64,000 nucleotides of DNA from Candidatus Aminicenantota bacterium. GTDB taxonomy: Bacteria; Acidobacteriota; Aminicenantia; S016-38. Location of the stretch: the NCBI GenBank assembly GCA_027068075.1, contig JAMOUJ010000005.1:588162-652161 (forward strand). The letters are read 5' to 3'. Below are positions 9,454 through 25,726 of the stretch, in pieces (the first letter of the stretch is position 1; each line of letters begins with the position of its first letter). Under the pieces are notes generated by a model. It worked only from the letters and a program-made list of their open reading frames with translations. It made no database searches and was not told the origin of the DNA. The position numbers and the translations under genes are program-made.

Positions 9454-10529
9454 TTCAGAACTTCCTCCACCGCCTTTATTATGGCAGAGCGGAAATTCTC
9501 CCTGGAAAACCTCAGAGCGTTTTTTCTTATCTTCTGGGGATCGTAGGAATCCGCCTGGAATTTTTCAAGGACCTCCAGGAGGGCTCCGCTGGTCTGGGGG
9601 TAGAAGAATTCCCCGGTGCCCTCCGTAATGATGTCCAGGGCTCCGCCTTCCCTGTAGCCTATAACCGGGACCCCGCAACTCTGGGCTTCCGCCATGACCA
9701 TGCCGAAGTCCTCCCGGGCGGGATGTATGAGGGCCAGGGCTCCACAGTATAGTTCCCGGAGTTCTTCTCTGGTTACGGCAGGTATTAATTCAACATTTTT
9801 CCCGGCCATCTTCCGGTGCCTTTTATACAGGGGGCCGTCCCCCACTATGATGAGTCTGGAGTCCCCCAGGGATGAGAAGGCCTGAAGGAGCAGGTCCAGC
9901 CTTTTGTAGGGAACATGGGAAGATACGGCGAGGAAATGTCGGGGTTCTCTTCTTTCACACCGGAAGAAATCGGTGTCCACCGGAGGATGTACTACCCTCG
10001 CCTCCCTCCGGTAATACCGACGAATTCTCTCCTTCACCAGAGTGGAATTGGCCAGGAAAAGGTCCACTCTGACGGAGGAGGACACATCCCAATTTCTCAG
10101 GGATTTCATCAGGAGGTTTACCATTATCCTTCTCATCCCCCTGTAGTGGCCGAAATAATCGGGAAAAAGGTCCCAGGCGTACCTCATGGGGGTGTGGCAG
10201 TAGCAGATGTGGGGAACCCCAGGCGGTGGAATTGCTCCCTTGGCCACGCAGTGGCTGGAGGAGAATATCAGGTCAAAGTTCTCAAACCTGAACTCCTCCA
10301 CGGCGGCGGGGAAAAGGGGGAGGTAGTGCCGATAAAACCTGCGGGAAAAGGGAAGTCTCTGGACGAAACTGGTGTGGATCTTTTTGCCCTCTATTTCTTC
10401 GTTGAGTTTTCCCCTGCGGTAAACCAGGGTGAAGATCTCCGATTCGGGAAAAATGCGTATCAACTCCCCCAGCACGAATTCCCCACCCCTCATTCCGGTG
10501 AGCCAGTCGTGAACCAGGGCTACCTTCAT
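9450..10529 (-). CDS. Glycosyltransferase, GT4-like
   Basis: HDWLTGMRGGE, VVHPPVDTDFF, IHPAREDFGMVMAEAQSCGVPVIGYREGGALDII. Confidence 0.92.
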   Translation of the reverse strand: MKVALVHDWLTGMRGGEFVLGELIRIFPESEIFTLVYRRGKLNEEIEGKKIHTSFVQRLPFSRRFYRHYLPLFPAAVEEFRFENFDLIFSSSHCVAKGAIPPPGVPHICYCHTPMRYAWDLFPDYFGHYRGMRRIMVNLLMKSLRNWDVSSSVRVDLFLANSTLVKERIRRYYRREARVVHPPVDTDFFRCERREPRHFLAVSSHVPYKRLDLLLQAFSSLGDSRLIIVGDGPLYKRHRKMAGKNVELIPAVTREELRELYCGALALIHPAREDFGMVMAEAQSCGVPVIGYREGGALDIITEGTGEFFYPQTSGALLEVLEKFQADSYDPQKIRKNALRFSRENFRSAIIKAVEEVLK

Positions 10530-11545
10530 AGCAATCTCCTGTAAACCTCAAGGTGGCCCCGGGCGGACTTCTCCCAGGTGAGGTCTTTCACCCGCTCCCT
10601 GGCTCTGAGGGCCTTTTCCCTGGCCCGCTCTGGATTTCTTAGGACCTCTTCCAGGAGAACTTCCAAGTCCTCCCTTTCTTCAAAATAATAAACTTCTTCC
10701 CCAAGGATTTCGTCCACCGCCCCCACCCGGGTGGTTATTACCGGCACACCGAAGCACGAGGCCTCCATGGGTGGAAAGCCAAATCCTTCGTAGAGGGAGG
10801 GGTGGACCAGAACCTCCGCCCTGGCATACAGGGCTACCAGGGCCTTCAGAGGAATTTTCCCAAGGGTTTCCACCCCCTCGGGCACATCCCCTTTCCATCC
10901 CGCAATCACCAGGGTCAGTTGTGGAAATTTTTTCCTGATTTTCTGGAAAACTTCTATCAGCAGAGGGAACCTTTTATGGGGTTTGTTGTTTCCCACCGCC
11001 AGAATGTAAGGTGAAAACCCCTGGGCCCACTTCACCCTTTCCGGCGAGGGAGGAGTGAAAAACACGGGACTCAAGCCGTTGTGGATTACCCGAAGTTTGT
11101 CGCGGGCTGCGGGGAACCTCGTGGAAAGGTCCCGGGCCGAGCGGGAGGATACTGTGATCACCGTTCTGGCCCTTTTCACCGCCCTGGACATCATGAATTT
11201 CGCGTAGGCGGATGCCCCCCGGGGAAAGAATCGGGGAAAGAGGATGTGAATTATGTCGTGGACGGTTACCACCAGGTTTCCCCGGTACAGTAGGGGGAAA
11301 ACATAGTGGGGGGAGTGGAAAATGCGGTGATGGATTTTTTTTAAATGGCGCCATATTTCCCACTGTTCTCCCAGGGAATATCCACGACTCTTTACGGTCC
11401 AGCACCTTCCGGGAAGTTTTCCCCGATCTTCGGGATAACATAGGAACCCCATTTCAATTTTTCCCTGGAGCCCTTCCACCAGGTTCTGAATGTAGACCCC
11501 TATTCCGTAGTCCCTGAGTTTTCTCGCATCCATGAGAACTTCCAC
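10526..11545 (-). CDS. Glycosyltransferase, GT4-like
   Basis: VHPSLYEGFGFPPMEASCFGVPVITTRVGAVDEI. Preferred start GTG 11545 (VEVLMDARKLRDYGIGVY) with TTGCAT-17-TAAAAT 7 nt upstream; the track start 11581 lies within the -35 box. Confidence 0.9.
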   Translation of the reverse strand: MEVLMDARKLRDYGIGVYIQNLVEGLQGKIEMGFLCYPEDRGKLPGRCWTVKSRGYSLGEQWEIWRHLKKIHHRIFHSPHYVFPLLYRGNLVVTVHDIIHILFPRFFPRGASAYAKFMMSRAVKRARTVITVSSRSARDLSTRFPAARDKLRVIHNGLSPVFFTPPSPERVKWAQGFSPYILAVGNNKPHKRFPLLIEVFQKIRKKFPQLTLVIAGWKGDVPEGVETLGKIPLKALVALYARAEVLVHPSLYEGFGFPPMEASCFGVPVITTRVGAVDEILGEEVYYFEEREDLEVLLEEVLRNPERAREKALRARERVKDLTWEKSARGHLEVYRRLL

Positions 11546-11629
11546 AAGGTTTATTTTAAGACGGTAAAACCCGCCATGCAAATGAGGATTTTTTGCTTTC
11601 CCATCGTAAAAAGATGTAGGAGGTGGTCC

Positions 11630-12160
11630 ATGAGGAAATTCGTAATCTTTCTATTCTTAATTTCAAGCCTTCTTCAGGCCCGGGGATTGTGGTGGATCAA
11701 GGGCAGGAGCGGAGAAATGAGTTTCCAATTCCTGACGCCCGAGGAGGTTTTCGTCAGAGGAAAACGGATGAAGATAAAGGGATGGGAAGTGGACCTGGGG
11801 GAATTGAAGGCCCGGAGAAGAATTCAGATTAAGGACCGGGATTCGGAGGTTGAAATCTGGGTGGAGCCTTTCCGTTTAAACCTTAAGAACCCCTCCTCCG
11901 GAGCCTACAGAAAAATGCGCCTCCGGGTCCGGGGGGAGGACGATGTGAGCATAAACATCCCCCTCTGGCTGCTGAGGGTCTTCATGTGGTTCGCATCCCA
12001 TGTGGATATGGAGGGGGATACCCACGGAGAGGAGGCTCTGGTCAGGGGGTTTTTCAAGTTTTTAAAACATCCTGAGCAGTATGTGGGGGGATACATAGGT
12101 CCTTTGAAATTCGCCTATTTCAAGGATGAGGATGAGGAGGTGGAAATAGTTTTTTATTAG
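11630..12160 (+). CDS. Hypothetical secreted protein
   Basis: Signal peptide MRKFVIFLFLISSLLQARG; SD AGGAGG upstream of ATG 11630; the upstream in-frame extension is unlikely. Confidence 0.72.
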   Translation: MRKFVIFLFLISSLLQARGLWWIKGRSGEMSFQFLTPEEVFVRGKRMKIKGWEVDLGELKARRRIQIKDRDSEVEIWVEPFRLNLKNPSSGAYRKMRLRVRGEDDVSINIPLWLLRVFMWFASHVDMEGDTHGEEALVRGFFKFLKHPEQYVGGYIGPLKFAYFKDEDEEVEIVFY

Positions 12161-12178
12161 TTTAAAATATAATGAGGT

Positions 12179-14608
12179 GTGACGAAGAAATTTATATGTT
12201 TTTTTCTGATCTTCTCCCTGCGGGCCGCCGTGGTGGAGGACTATTATCGCCTCATGTTTTCCTCCGCTCCCCTGGAGCGGAAACTGGAGGGGCTTTTTGA
12301 AATCTTGAAAGAGAGGGGGGATTTTTACCATGCCTACTCCTCCTCCGCCGGGATAATGGCCTATGGGGGCCTGGGTTTTTCCACTCCCTTTTCCCCGGGG
12401 TCCTTTCAACACAAATTTCTTCTCTTCCTCTATAAAAGGGATCTTTCCAGGTCGGTTCAGGACCTTCTTCCCCGAATCAAGAACCCACCTTTCAATCCCT
12501 TTATCCTCAAGGACCTTTTTGAAGCCGGATGGGAGGGCAAGGGAAATGTGGATCCCAGAACATCGGCCTATTTGAAGAGTTTGAGTAGGGGATTTCCTTC
12601 CCTTTCCGAGGCAGAGTGGTTTTACACCAGGTTTTCCCGCCACCGCCAACGGGAGGTTTCCCTCTTCTTCGTCTTCTGGTACCTCAATTCCCTTTTAATA
12701 AAAAGAAGGGCGGCCTCGGCCCTTCCTATGATAGAGTCCTGGCAGAAAAAAAGTCCCTTTAAATATCCCTTCTGGTTTCTCCTCCATTATTACTATGTCA
12801 TAGTGAAAAAGCCTCACCAGCGCCTGCTTTACATTTTGAAGGCCACCCGGGAGACCGAAAAACTCTATCTCCTGGACCTGCACAACCTTTATAAGAGGAT
12901 GCTGGCCACCAGTTACGGAAAACTTGGGCAATTCAACAAGGCCCTGGAAAAATTTAACGAAACGCTTAAATTCTACAGGACCTTCGGTAAGAGGAAGGCC
13001 GTGGTGGATGTCCTCATTTCCAGGGCCTATTTGTTCTACGAGAACTATCTTTACGAGGCCGCCCGGGAAGACCTGATAAAGGCCCTGGATATATTGAAGA
13101 AATACCCTTCCTATAAAAGGGCGTATGTTTATTCCCTCCTGGCCCTGGTCATGGTGAAACTGAACAGGGTGGATGAGGCTGAACGCTACGCTAAACTCGG
13201 GCAGAATGAGGCGAAAAAATACAGATTCTCCACGGCCCTCTACTCCTCCAGGCTGGCCCTGGCCAGGGCTTACCTGGGCAAGGGTCGGGTGGGGGAGGCC
13301 CTGAGCATTGGAAAGGAAATGGAGGCGGTGGGAAGGAAGAAGGGGGACAGGGAACTTCTTTTTTCCAGCCTGGAACTGGAAAGGCTGTGCTACGAGCGGA
13401 TGGGGGATTATTCTAAGGCAGCGGCCAAGACGAGGGAGGCCCTTTCCTATGCCCCTACCCCCCGGGACAAACTCAAAATTTACTTAGAACTGTATAAAAC
13501 CCTTTCTTCCCTGGGAAGAAGGGGTTTAATCCCCTGGGTTATTTATTCCCTGAGGGCCTACCCTTACATCGTGAAGGCCCGACGCCTGGCCTCCAGTATG
13601 AGGCTGGAGGACTTCCCCACCCGGGAGGTTCGCTACGAATTTCTGAAGAACACCATGGAAATATACACCCTCTTCGGCAAGGCCTCCATGAATGTGGCCG
13701 GGATAATGGCGGGGCTTTTCCTTCTCCTGGTGCTTTCGGTGGGAGGTGGATTTTTCCTACTGCACAGAATGAAGCAGGATGTTCTGGGTTCGTATCAAAT
13801 CGTCAAGGAACTGGGTCGGGGAGGGATGGGGGTGGTTTACCTGGCCAGAAGCATAAAGACGGGAAACAAGGTGGCCTTAAAGGTCATGGACGGGATAAAA
13901 GCCAGCCCCCAGGAGTTGAGGAATTTTATAGAGGAGGCCGAAATACTGAAGAAACTTTCCCATCCCAACATAGTCCGCTTTCTGGACAGCGGCCAGGAGG
14001 GAACTACCCTTTACATAGCCATGGAATACATCAGGGGGAGTTCCCTGTCCGCCATTGCCTCCAGCACTCCCCCTCCCTTCGCCCTGGCGGATGTACAGGA
14101 GGTGGCCCTGGGCACCGGCCTTGCCCTCTCCTATCTTCACAGGCACAATGTGGTCCACAGGGACATAAAGCCCTCCAACATACTGATTGAGGGCCGTTTT
14201 GAGGACCTGGAGGGGGTTAAAAGCGAGGATGTAAAACTTACCGATTTTTCCATCGCCAGGACCCTGAAGGCCTTTCAGGAATCCACCGCCAACATAGTGG
14301 GAACCCCCCACTTCATATCCCCGGAGGCCCTCAAGAGCGGAATCATAACCCCTGCCTCGGATGTTTACGCCTTCGGGGTTCTTCTTTTCTGGATGCTCAC
14401 GGGGAAATACCCCTTCCACCACTCGGATTTTTCCATCATGATCTCCTGGATCCTTACGGTGCCTCCCCCATCCCTTTCCCGGTTCGTGGAGGTTCCACCC
14501 TGCTGGGAGGAGATTGTGGGGACCTGTCTTGCCAAGGATCCTTCCGAAAGGTTCCCCTCGGGGAAGGAACTTCTGGAGGCCCTTCTCCGGTGCGGTTCGG
14601 TTGACTAA
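12179..14608 (+). CDS. TPR-domain transmembrane Ser/Thr protein kinase (N-terminal TPR, TM, C-terminal kinase)
   Basis: TPRs in the N-terminal half; TM GIMAGLFLLLVLSVGGGFFLL; GRGGMGVVYLA, VALKVMDG, HRDIKPSNIL, TDFSIAR; GTG start. Confidence 0.93.
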   Translation: MTKKFICFFLIFSLRAAVVEDYYRLMFSSAPLERKLEGLFEILKERGDFYHAYSSSAGIMAYGGLGFSTPFSPGSFQHKFLLFLYKRDLSRSVQDLLPRIKNPPFNPFILKDLFEAGWEGKGNVDPRTSAYLKSLSRGFPSLSEAEWFYTRFSRHRQREVSLFFVFWYLNSLLIKRRAASALPMIESWQKKSPFKYPFWFLLHYYYVIVKKPHQRLLYILKATRETEKLYLLDLHNLYKRMLATSYGKLGQFNKALEKFNETLKFYRTFGKRKAVVDVLISRAYLFYENYLYEAAREDLIKALDILKKYPSYKRAYVYSLLALVMVKLNRVDEAERYAKLGQNEAKKYRFSTALYSSRLALARAYLGKGRVGEALSIGKEMEAVGRKKGDRELLFSSLELERLCYERMGDYSKAAAKTREALSYAPTPRDKLKIYLELYKTLSSLGRRGLIPWVIYSLRAYPYIVKARRLASSMRLEDFPTREVRYEFLKNTMEIYTLFGKASMNVAGIMAGLFLLLVLSVGGGFFLLHRMKQDVLGSYQIVKELGRGGMGVVYLARSIKTGNKVALKVMDGIKASPQELRNFIEEAEILKKLSHPNIVRFLDSGQEGTTLYIAMEYIRGSSLSAIASSTPPPFALADVQEVALGTGLALSYLHRHNVVHRDIKPSNILIEGRFEDLEGVKSEDVKLTDFSIARTLKAFQESTANIVGTPHFISPEALKSGIITPASDVYAFGVLLFWMLTGKYPFHHSDFSIMISWILTVPPPSLSRFVEVPPCWEEIVGTCLAKDPSERFPSGKELLEALLRCGSVD

Positions 14609-14629
14609 AGGGCCTGCCTGTGGCAAAAT
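14601..14629 (+). promoter_or_regulatory. Promoter of tRNA-Leu: TTGACT-17-CAAAAT
   Basis: -35 at 14601-14606 inside the kinase 3' end, -10 at 14624-14629, 10 nt before the tRNA. Confidence 0.55.
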
Positions 14630-14639
14630 ATCCAAGGTT

Positions 14640-14721
<82 letters not shown>

Positions 14722-14730
14722 TTTAAGGTT

Positions 14731-16065
14731 ATGCAAATCCATCTGGAAAAAATCAGCGAAACCAAAAGGAAAATTTCTATGCATCTGGAGCCCGAGGAGG
14801 TGCTCCCCGATTACAGAAGGATTCTGAGGTTTTACGCCCAAAATGCCAAGGTTCCTGGGTTCAGAAGGGGGAAGGTTCCCCTTTCCCTGGCGGAGAGGTT
14901 ATTTCACGAAAAGGCGGTGGCCCGGCTCCTGGAGGAAAAACTCATTCCGCTTCTCAGGGAGGAAATCCTCAAGAGGGCTAAACCCGTGAGGAATCCCCTC
15001 CTCAAAGACTGGAGTTTTGACAGGGAGAAGGGGGTGGATCTGGAGGCGGAGTTTGAAGAGATGCCGGAATACGAAGTGGAGGGATACGAGGAACTTGAGG
15101 TGGAGGTGGAGAAAATAGATACATCCCCGGAAAAAATGGTGGAAAATACCCTGGAGGACCTCCGCCGCAAGAACACGGTGCTGGAAAAGAAGGATGAACC
15201 GGCCCAGGTGGGCGACCAGGTGTACATTCACCTTCAGAGGATGGATAAAAACACCAAAAAGCGGTTTCCACTGGAAAAATACATGGTGGAAGTTTCAGAC
15301 CAGGAGGGTTTACCCTCCAATTTGATAGGGAAAAAGGCCGGAGAAACCTTTTCCTACACCGAGACCTACCCGGAGGATTATCCGGTGAAGAGGCTGGCTG
15401 GGAAGGAGATAGTTCACGAGGTTAAGGTCCTGGATGTGAGAAGGCCCGTTCTTCCTCCTCTGGACGACGAGTTCGCCAAGAAGTACGGATACAAAAACCT
15501 CCAGGAGATGAAAAAAGAACTTCTGAAGCGGGCGAAGGAGCAGATTAAGGAAATGAGGGAAGGGAGGATAGAAGAGGAGATAAAGAAGAAATTAAGGGAG
15601 AAAAACCCCATCCCTCTCCCGGAGGTCCTGGTGGATGAGGAGTTCAGAAAACTGGCCACCTCCACCCTCATGGACATAACGGCCAGGGGAGGAAGGGTGA
15701 GCGAGGAGGAGTGGGTGGCCATGAGCCCTCAGATAAAGAAGGAGGCGGAAAGGAGGGTTAGAGACCGGTTTATACTTTTAAAGATAGGTGAAAAACAGGG
15801 CTTTCAGGTGGAAAAAAAGGACATCAGGGAGAAAATAAAGGAGATGGCATCGGCCAGGGGAATAACCCAGAAGCGCATGAGGGAACTGTTGAAAAAGGAA
15901 GGCATAACCGACGAGGACTTGAAGGAGAGCCTTCTCATAGAAAGGGCCCTCAATTATGTGAAGGAGCATGCTATAATTAAAGAGAAGGAGAAAAAGACCC
16001 GAAAAGGAAAAACCAAGGATAGCAAAGGAACGAAAAAAGGAACCAAGAAAGGGAAGAAAAAATGA
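14731..16065 (+). CDS. tig: Trigger factor
   Basis: [18 protein letters not shown]; PPIase domain; gene order tig-clpP-clpX-lon. Start ATG 14731; the track start 14683 is inside the tRNA. Confidence 0.94.
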   Translation: MQIHLEKISETKRKISMHLEPEEVLPDYRRILRFYAQNAKVPGFRRGKVPLSLAERLFHEKAVARLLEEKLIPLLREEILKRAKPVRNPLLKDWSFDREKGVDLEAEFEEMPEYEVEGYEELEVEVEKIDTSPEKMVENTLEDLRRKNTVLEKKDEPAQVGDQVYIHLQRMDKNTKKRFPLEKYMVEVSDQEGLPSNLIGKKAGETFSYTETYPEDYPVKRLAGKEIVHEVKVLDVRRPVLPPLDDEFAKKYGYKNLQEMKKELLKRAKEQIKEMREGRIEEEIKKKLREKNPIPLPEVLVDEEFRKLATSTLMDITARGGRVSEEEWVAMSPQIKKEAERRVRDRFILLKIGEKQGFQVEKKDIREKIKEMASARGITQKRMRELLKKEGITDEDLKESLLIERALNYVKEHAIIKEKEKKTRKGKTKDSKGTKKGTKKGKKK

Positions 16066-16652
16066 CATATATACCCATACCCTATGTAATTGAGCAGACC
16101 GGAAGGGGGGAAAGGGCCTACGACATTTATTCCCGCCTTCTGAAGGACAACATTATTCTTCTGGGCTTTCCCATTGACGAAACCACCGCCAACCTGGTGG
16201 TGGCTCAACTTCTTTTCCTGGAGGCCCAGGACCCTGAAAAGGACATTTACCTTTACATAAACAGCCCCGGGGGAGAGATAACCGCCGGCCTGGCCATTTA
16301 CGACACCATGCAGTTCATAAAACCCGATGTGGTGACCATCTGCATAGGACAGGCGGCCTCCATGGCGGCGGTTCTCCTGGCCGCCGGGACCAAGGGTAAA
16401 AGGTTTTCCCTTCCCCATTCCCGGATAATGCTCCACCAGCCCATGGGAGGCTATCAGGGCCACGCCCCGGATGTGAAGATATGGACCGATGAAATTTTGA
16501 GGCTCAAGGACATGCTCCTCTCCATCCTCCACAAGCATACGGGCCAGCCCAAGAAAAAATTGGAGCGGGATACGGAGAGGGATTACTTCATGGACCCCAA
16601 GGAGGCCCTTGAATACGGCATAATAGATAAAATACTTGAAAAAAGGGAATGA
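16062..16652 (+). CDS. clpP: ATP-dependent Clp protease proteolytic subunit
   Basis: [43 protein letters not shown]. Confidence 0.97.
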   Translation: MTYIPIPYVIEQTGRGERAYDIYSRLLKDNIILLGFPIDETTANLVVAQLLFLEAQDPEKDIYLYINSPGGEITAGLAIYDTMQFIKPDVVTICIGQAASMAAVLLAAGTKGKRFSLPHSRIMLHQPMGGYQGHAPDVKIWTDEILRLKDMLLSILHKHTGQPKKKLERDTERDYFMDPKEALEYGIIDKILEKRE

Positions 16653-17863
16653 GAAAGGAAAAACGCTGCATAATCTGCGGAAGGAAGGAGGGGGAAGCCC
16701 CTGCCTTTTTCACCGGAACCGGGGGCAGCATTTGCTCCTACTGCGTGGAGGAAATCTATCAGAGGTTCCTCCTTCCGCGGCCCAAGCCCAAGAACCGGGA
16801 AATAAAACTACTAAAGCCCCACGAGGTAAAAGAGGCCCTGGACGAATATGTCGTCGGCCAGGAGGAGGCGAAAAAGAAGATCGCCGTGGCCGTTTACAAC
16901 CATTACAAAAGGATACTCTACGGGGAAAAAACCGGGGATGTGGAACTTCAGAAAACCAACATCCTTCTCATAGGACCCACCGGGACCGGAAAGACCCTCA
17001 TCGCCGAGACCCTGGCCAAGATTCTTTCCGTTCCCTTCGCCATCGCCGATGCCACCACCATCACCGAGGCCGGCTATGTGGGTGAGGATGTGGAAAACAT
17101 CCTCCTTCGCCTCTACGAGGCGGCGGATGGGGACCTGGAACTGGCGGAAAAGGGAATCATTTACATAGACGAGATAGACAAAATTACGAGAAAATCCGAG
17201 AACCCTTCCATCACCAGGGATGTATCCGGTGAGGGGGTTCAGCAGGCCCTTCTGAAAATAGTGGAGGGGACCATAGCCAATGTTCCTCCCCAGGGGGGCA
17301 GGAAGCATCCCCATCAGGAATTCATCCGCATGAACACCAAAAACATCCTCTTTATAGCGGGGGGAGCCTTTGTGGGTCTTGAGGACATAATAGCCCAGAG
17401 GCTTAGAAGGAGCACCATGGGATTTCACGGCAAGCCCATGCCCTCCAAGGAAGAGAAGTTTCAACTTCTAAGGGAAGTTATCCCCGACGACCTCATAAAA
17501 TACGGATTGATCCCGGAACTGGTGGGGAGGTTCCCTGTGGTGGGGGTATTCCACGAACTCACCCAGGAGGATCTGGTAAGAATTCTAACCGAGCCGGCCA
17601 ATTCCCTGGTAAAACAGTATAAGAAACTCCTGGCCCTGGACGGGGTTGAACTTGAGTTTACCCCGGCGGCCCTCAGGGCCATAGCCTCCATCGCCCAGAA
17701 AAGGAAACTGGGGGCCCGGGCCCTCAAGTCCATCATGGAAGAACTCATGGAGGACCTCATGTACCAGGTGCCGGCCCTGGGAATAAAGGGTAAAATAATA
17801 GTGGACGAGGACGATGTTCTGAAGGGAGAGGTTTCCCTTCAGAGGTTGAAAAAGGCGGTATGA
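16649..17863 (+). CDS. clpX: ATP-dependent Clp protease ATP-binding subunit ClpX
   Basis: N-terminal Cys4 zinc finger, [29 protein letters not shown]-type sensor motifs. Confidence 0.96.
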   Translation: MRKEKRCIICGRKEGEAPAFFTGTGGSICSYCVEEIYQRFLLPRPKPKNREIKLLKPHEVKEALDEYVVGQEEAKKKIAVAVYNHYKRILYGEKTGDVELQKTNILLIGPTGTGKTLIAETLAKILSVPFAIADATTITEAGYVGEDVENILLRLYEAADGDLELAEKGIIYIDEIDKITRKSENPSITRDVSGEGVQQALLKIVEGTIANVPPQGGRKHPHQEFIRMNTKNILFIAGGAFVGLEDIIAQRLRRSTMGFHGKPMPSKEEKFQLLREVIPDDLIKYGLIPELVGRFPVVGVFHELTQEDLVRILTEPANSLVKQYKKLLALDGVELEFTPAALRAIASIAQKRKLGARALKSIMEELMEDLMYQVPALGIKGKIIVDEDDVLKGEVSLQRLKKAV

Positions 17864-20133
17864 GGATAGAATTAGAATACTTGCCTCTAATCCCCCTGAG
17901 GGACATGGTGGCCTTTCCCGGGGTGAACTTCCCCTTTATCGTGGGGAGGGAGAAATCTCTCAAGGCCCTGGAGAAGGCGAGGAATTCCAACGGATTGCTG
18001 TTTCTCGCTTCCCAGAGGGACAGCGAAATTTCGGACCCATCCCCCGGGGATATTTTCACCACCGGAGTGGTGGTGGAGATCAAGGAGATAATTACCACCC
18101 CTTCCAAAAGTTTGAAGGTGATGGTGGAGGGGCTTTACCGTGCCAGAATAGCAGAATTCGTCTTTTCTAATCCCTACTTCTTCGTGGGGGTCAACCAGGT
18201 GGAGGACCTGGAGGTCTCCTCCTCACAACTTTCCAGGCTCGTGGGGCGGGTAAAGGAACTCTTTGATAAATACAAGGAGACCCACCGAAAAAGGCCCCTG
18301 GTTCTGCCGGCGGTAAGCGTGATGAACCCCTCCTATTTTTCCAACTTCGTGGCGGCCCTTCTTCAGGTTCCCATATGGGAAAAGCAGACCCTCCTGGAGA
18401 TAATAAACCCTGAGGAAAGATTGCTCTTCCTTTCCTACATTCTTGAGAGGGAACTGGGGGGACGGCGGGGCCGCAGAAAGGCTGAAATACCCCCTCCCCC
18501 TGAACCGGGCAACGAGGTGGAGGAACTGAAATACAAAATCGCCACCTCCGAGATGCCCGAGACCGTAAAGAAAAAGGCCCTCCAGGAGGTGGAGAGGCTA
18601 CAGCACATGCCCCCCATGAGCGCAGAGTTGGCTGTCATCCGCAGTTATGTGGACTGGCTGGTTTCCATGCCCTGGAAGAAGAAATCCCGGGAGAACCGGG
18701 ACATAAAGAAGGCGTGGAAAGTTCTTGATTCTTCGCATTACGGCTTGAAGAAGGCTAAGGAGAGGATAATAGAGTACCTGGCCATAAGAACCCTCATCCG
18801 AAAACCCAAGGGAGCCATCCTTTGTCTGGTGGGTCCTCCCGGGGTGGGGAAAAGTTCCATAGCCAAGGCCATTGCCCAGGCCACCGGAAGGAAATTCGTC
18901 CGGGTCTCCCTGGGGGGAGTCAGGGACGAGGCGGAAATCCGGGGACACCGGAGGACCTATGTGGGGGCCTATCCGGGCCGGATTATCCAGGGGATCAAGA
19001 AGGCAGGGGTCAAAAACCCCGTTTTCCTCCTGGACGAAATAGACAAGATGAGTGCGGACTTCCGGGGAGACCCTGCCGCCGCCCTCATGGAGGTTCTGGA
19101 CCCGGACCACAATTCTGCCTTCCTGGACCACTACCTGGATGTGGAATTTGACCTTTCTGAAGTTCTTTTTATCACCACCGCCAATTACAAACAGGGCATT
19201 CCCCGTCCCCTTCTGGATCGGATGGAACTCATAGAGATTCCCGGATACACGGAGGTGGAGAAGTATTACATCGCCAGGGATTACCTGGTTCCCAAGGAGA
19301 TAAAAGCCCACGGTATAAAGGAGAAAAACATACACTTCACCAGGGAAGCCCTTTACTACATAATCCGGTCCTACACCCGGGAAGCCGGGGTCCGGGAACT
19401 GGAGAGGGAGATAGGGGCCATATGCCGGAAGGTTGCCCGGAGGGTGGCGGAGGAGGGTAAGAAGTATTTTGAGGAAATTACTCCGGAAAGGGTCAGGGAA
19501 TATCTCGGTCCCGAGAAATACCTTCGGAGGTCGGTCCAGGGGAAGAAGGAGGTGGGGGCCGCCACGGGCATGGCCTGGACCGAATACGGAGGGGACATCC
19601 TGATCATAGAAACGGCCCTTAGCCAGGGAAAGGGGCAACTTCTCCTTACGGGAAGGTTGGGGGAGGTGATGAAGGAATCCGCCCAGATAGCCTTCACCCT
19701 GGTGAAGACCAAACTTTCCTCCATGGGGGTGGACCTTTCTGGGTTCAAGGATTACGACATACATGTGCACATACCCGAGGGGGCGGTTCCCAAGGAGGGT
19801 CCCTCCGCAGGGATAACCCTCGCCACGGCCCTCATATCCCTCCTTTCCGGAATTCCGGTGAAACTTGATGTGGCCATGACGGGGGAGGTCACCATAAAGG
19901 GAAAGGTCCTCAAGGTGGGGGGGATAAAGGAAAAACTTCTCTCGGCATATCAGGCCGGGATTACCAGGGTGGTGGTGCCCCGGGAGAACCTGGCCGATCT
20001 GGAGGAACTCCCCGGGGAAGTTCAGGAGAAACTGGAGGTTTTTCTGGTATCCGACATAGACCAGGTGCTGGAAAAGGTCCTGGACCGGCCCCTGGTGGCC
20101 AGAGAGTTCAACCTTCCTCAGGCTACCAATTGA
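17860..20133 (+). CDS. lon: Lon protease
   Basis: [17 protein letters not shown]; catalytic [20 protein letters not shown] with Ser/Lys dyad. Confidence 0.97.
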   Translation: MRIELEYLPLIPLRDMVAFPGVNFPFIVGREKSLKALEKARNSNGLLFLASQRDSEISDPSPGDIFTTGVVVEIKEIITTPSKSLKVMVEGLYRARIAEFVFSNPYFFVGVNQVEDLEVSSSQLSRLVGRVKELFDKYKETHRKRPLVLPAVSVMNPSYFSNFVAALLQVPIWEKQTLLEIINPEERLLFLSYILERELGGRRGRRKAEIPPPPEPGNEVEELKYKIATSEMPETVKKKALQEVERLQHMPPMSAELAVIRSYVDWLVSMPWKKKSRENRDIKKAWKVLDSSHYGLKKAKERIIEYLAIRTLIRKPKGAILCLVGPPGVGKSSIAKAIAQATGRKFVRVSLGGVRDEAEIRGHRRTYVGAYPGRIIQGIKKAGVKNPVFLLDEIDKMSADFRGDPAAALMEVLDPDHNSAFLDHYLDVEFDLSEVLFITTANYKQGIPRPLLDRMELIEIPGYTEVEKYYIARDYLVPKEIKAHGIKEKNIHFTREALYYIIRSYTREAGVRELEREIGAICRKVARRVAEEGKKYFEEITPERVREYLGPEKYLRRSVQGKKEVGAATGMAWTEYGGDILIIETALSQGKGQLLLTGRLGEVMKESAQIAFTLVKTKLSSMGVDLSGFKDYDIHVHIPEGAVPKEGPSAGITLATALISLLSGIPVKLDVAMTGEVTIKGKVLKVGGIKEKLLSAYQAGITRVVVPRENLADLEELPGEVQEKLEVFLVSDIDQVLEKVLDRPLVAREFNLPQATN

Positions 20134-20713
20134 GAAGAGACTGGAAAAAGGTGAAATTCTTGAAATCCGTTTATTCAAAGGAGGGATTCCTCCATTTTCC
20201 TTACCCGGTTTTTACCTTCTGCGGAAGGTCCAATGTGGGCAAGTCCTCCCTTATTAACCTTCTTGCCTTCAACCGAAAACTGGCCAAGGTAAGTTCCCGT
20301 CCCGGTAAAACCGCCTCCATCAATTACTTCCTGGTGGATGGAAGTCTTGTTCTGGCCGATCTTCCAGGTTACGGCTACGCCAGGAGGTCCAAGGCCGAAA
20401 GGGAAAGATGGGCTTCCCTCATGGAGGATTTCTTCCGCCTCCAGAGGGGGATAAGGACCAATTTTGTTCTAATTGATTCAAGGATAGGCTTAACTCCCCT
20501 TGACTTGCAACTTATAGATTGGTTAAAATTTCTGGGCCAAGATTTCGCCTTCATTTTAACCAAGGCCGATAAGGCAAAAAAACAGCAAATCCAGAAGTTG
20601 GTCAGGGAAATAGCGGAGAGGTTTTCCAGACCGGCTATCCCTACATCTGCCAAAACGGGTGAGGGAAGAAAGGAACTTATATCGTGCATAGAGAAATTAG
20701 AGAGAGGTGAAAA

Positions 20714-20726
<13 letters not shown>
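20130..20726 (+). CDS. engB: Ribosome biogenesis GTP-binding protein EngB/YsxC
   Basis: [44 protein letters not shown] start overlapping the lon stop. Confidence 0.94.
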
Positions 20727-25679
<4,953 letters not shown>

Positions 25680-25726
25680 ACGTATTTTCCAATTCACCTT
25701 CAAATGATATAAAATACCTTTTACGA

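Noticed and set aside
8368-9546. 392-aa plus-strand ORF opposite the sugar transferase
   Set aside because: Antisense shadow; Gly/Gln/His-rich with no recognisable domain.
18598-20178. 526-aa minus-strand ORF opposite lon
   Set aside because: Shadow ORF produced by codon bias (rare TTA/CTA/TCA in the sense frame); lon is unequivocal.
25680-25726. Leaderless start for the 25727 gene
   Set aside because: The nearest TAAAAT ends 11 nt upstream, longer than the 5-7 nt class, and no clear -35; left out of the list.
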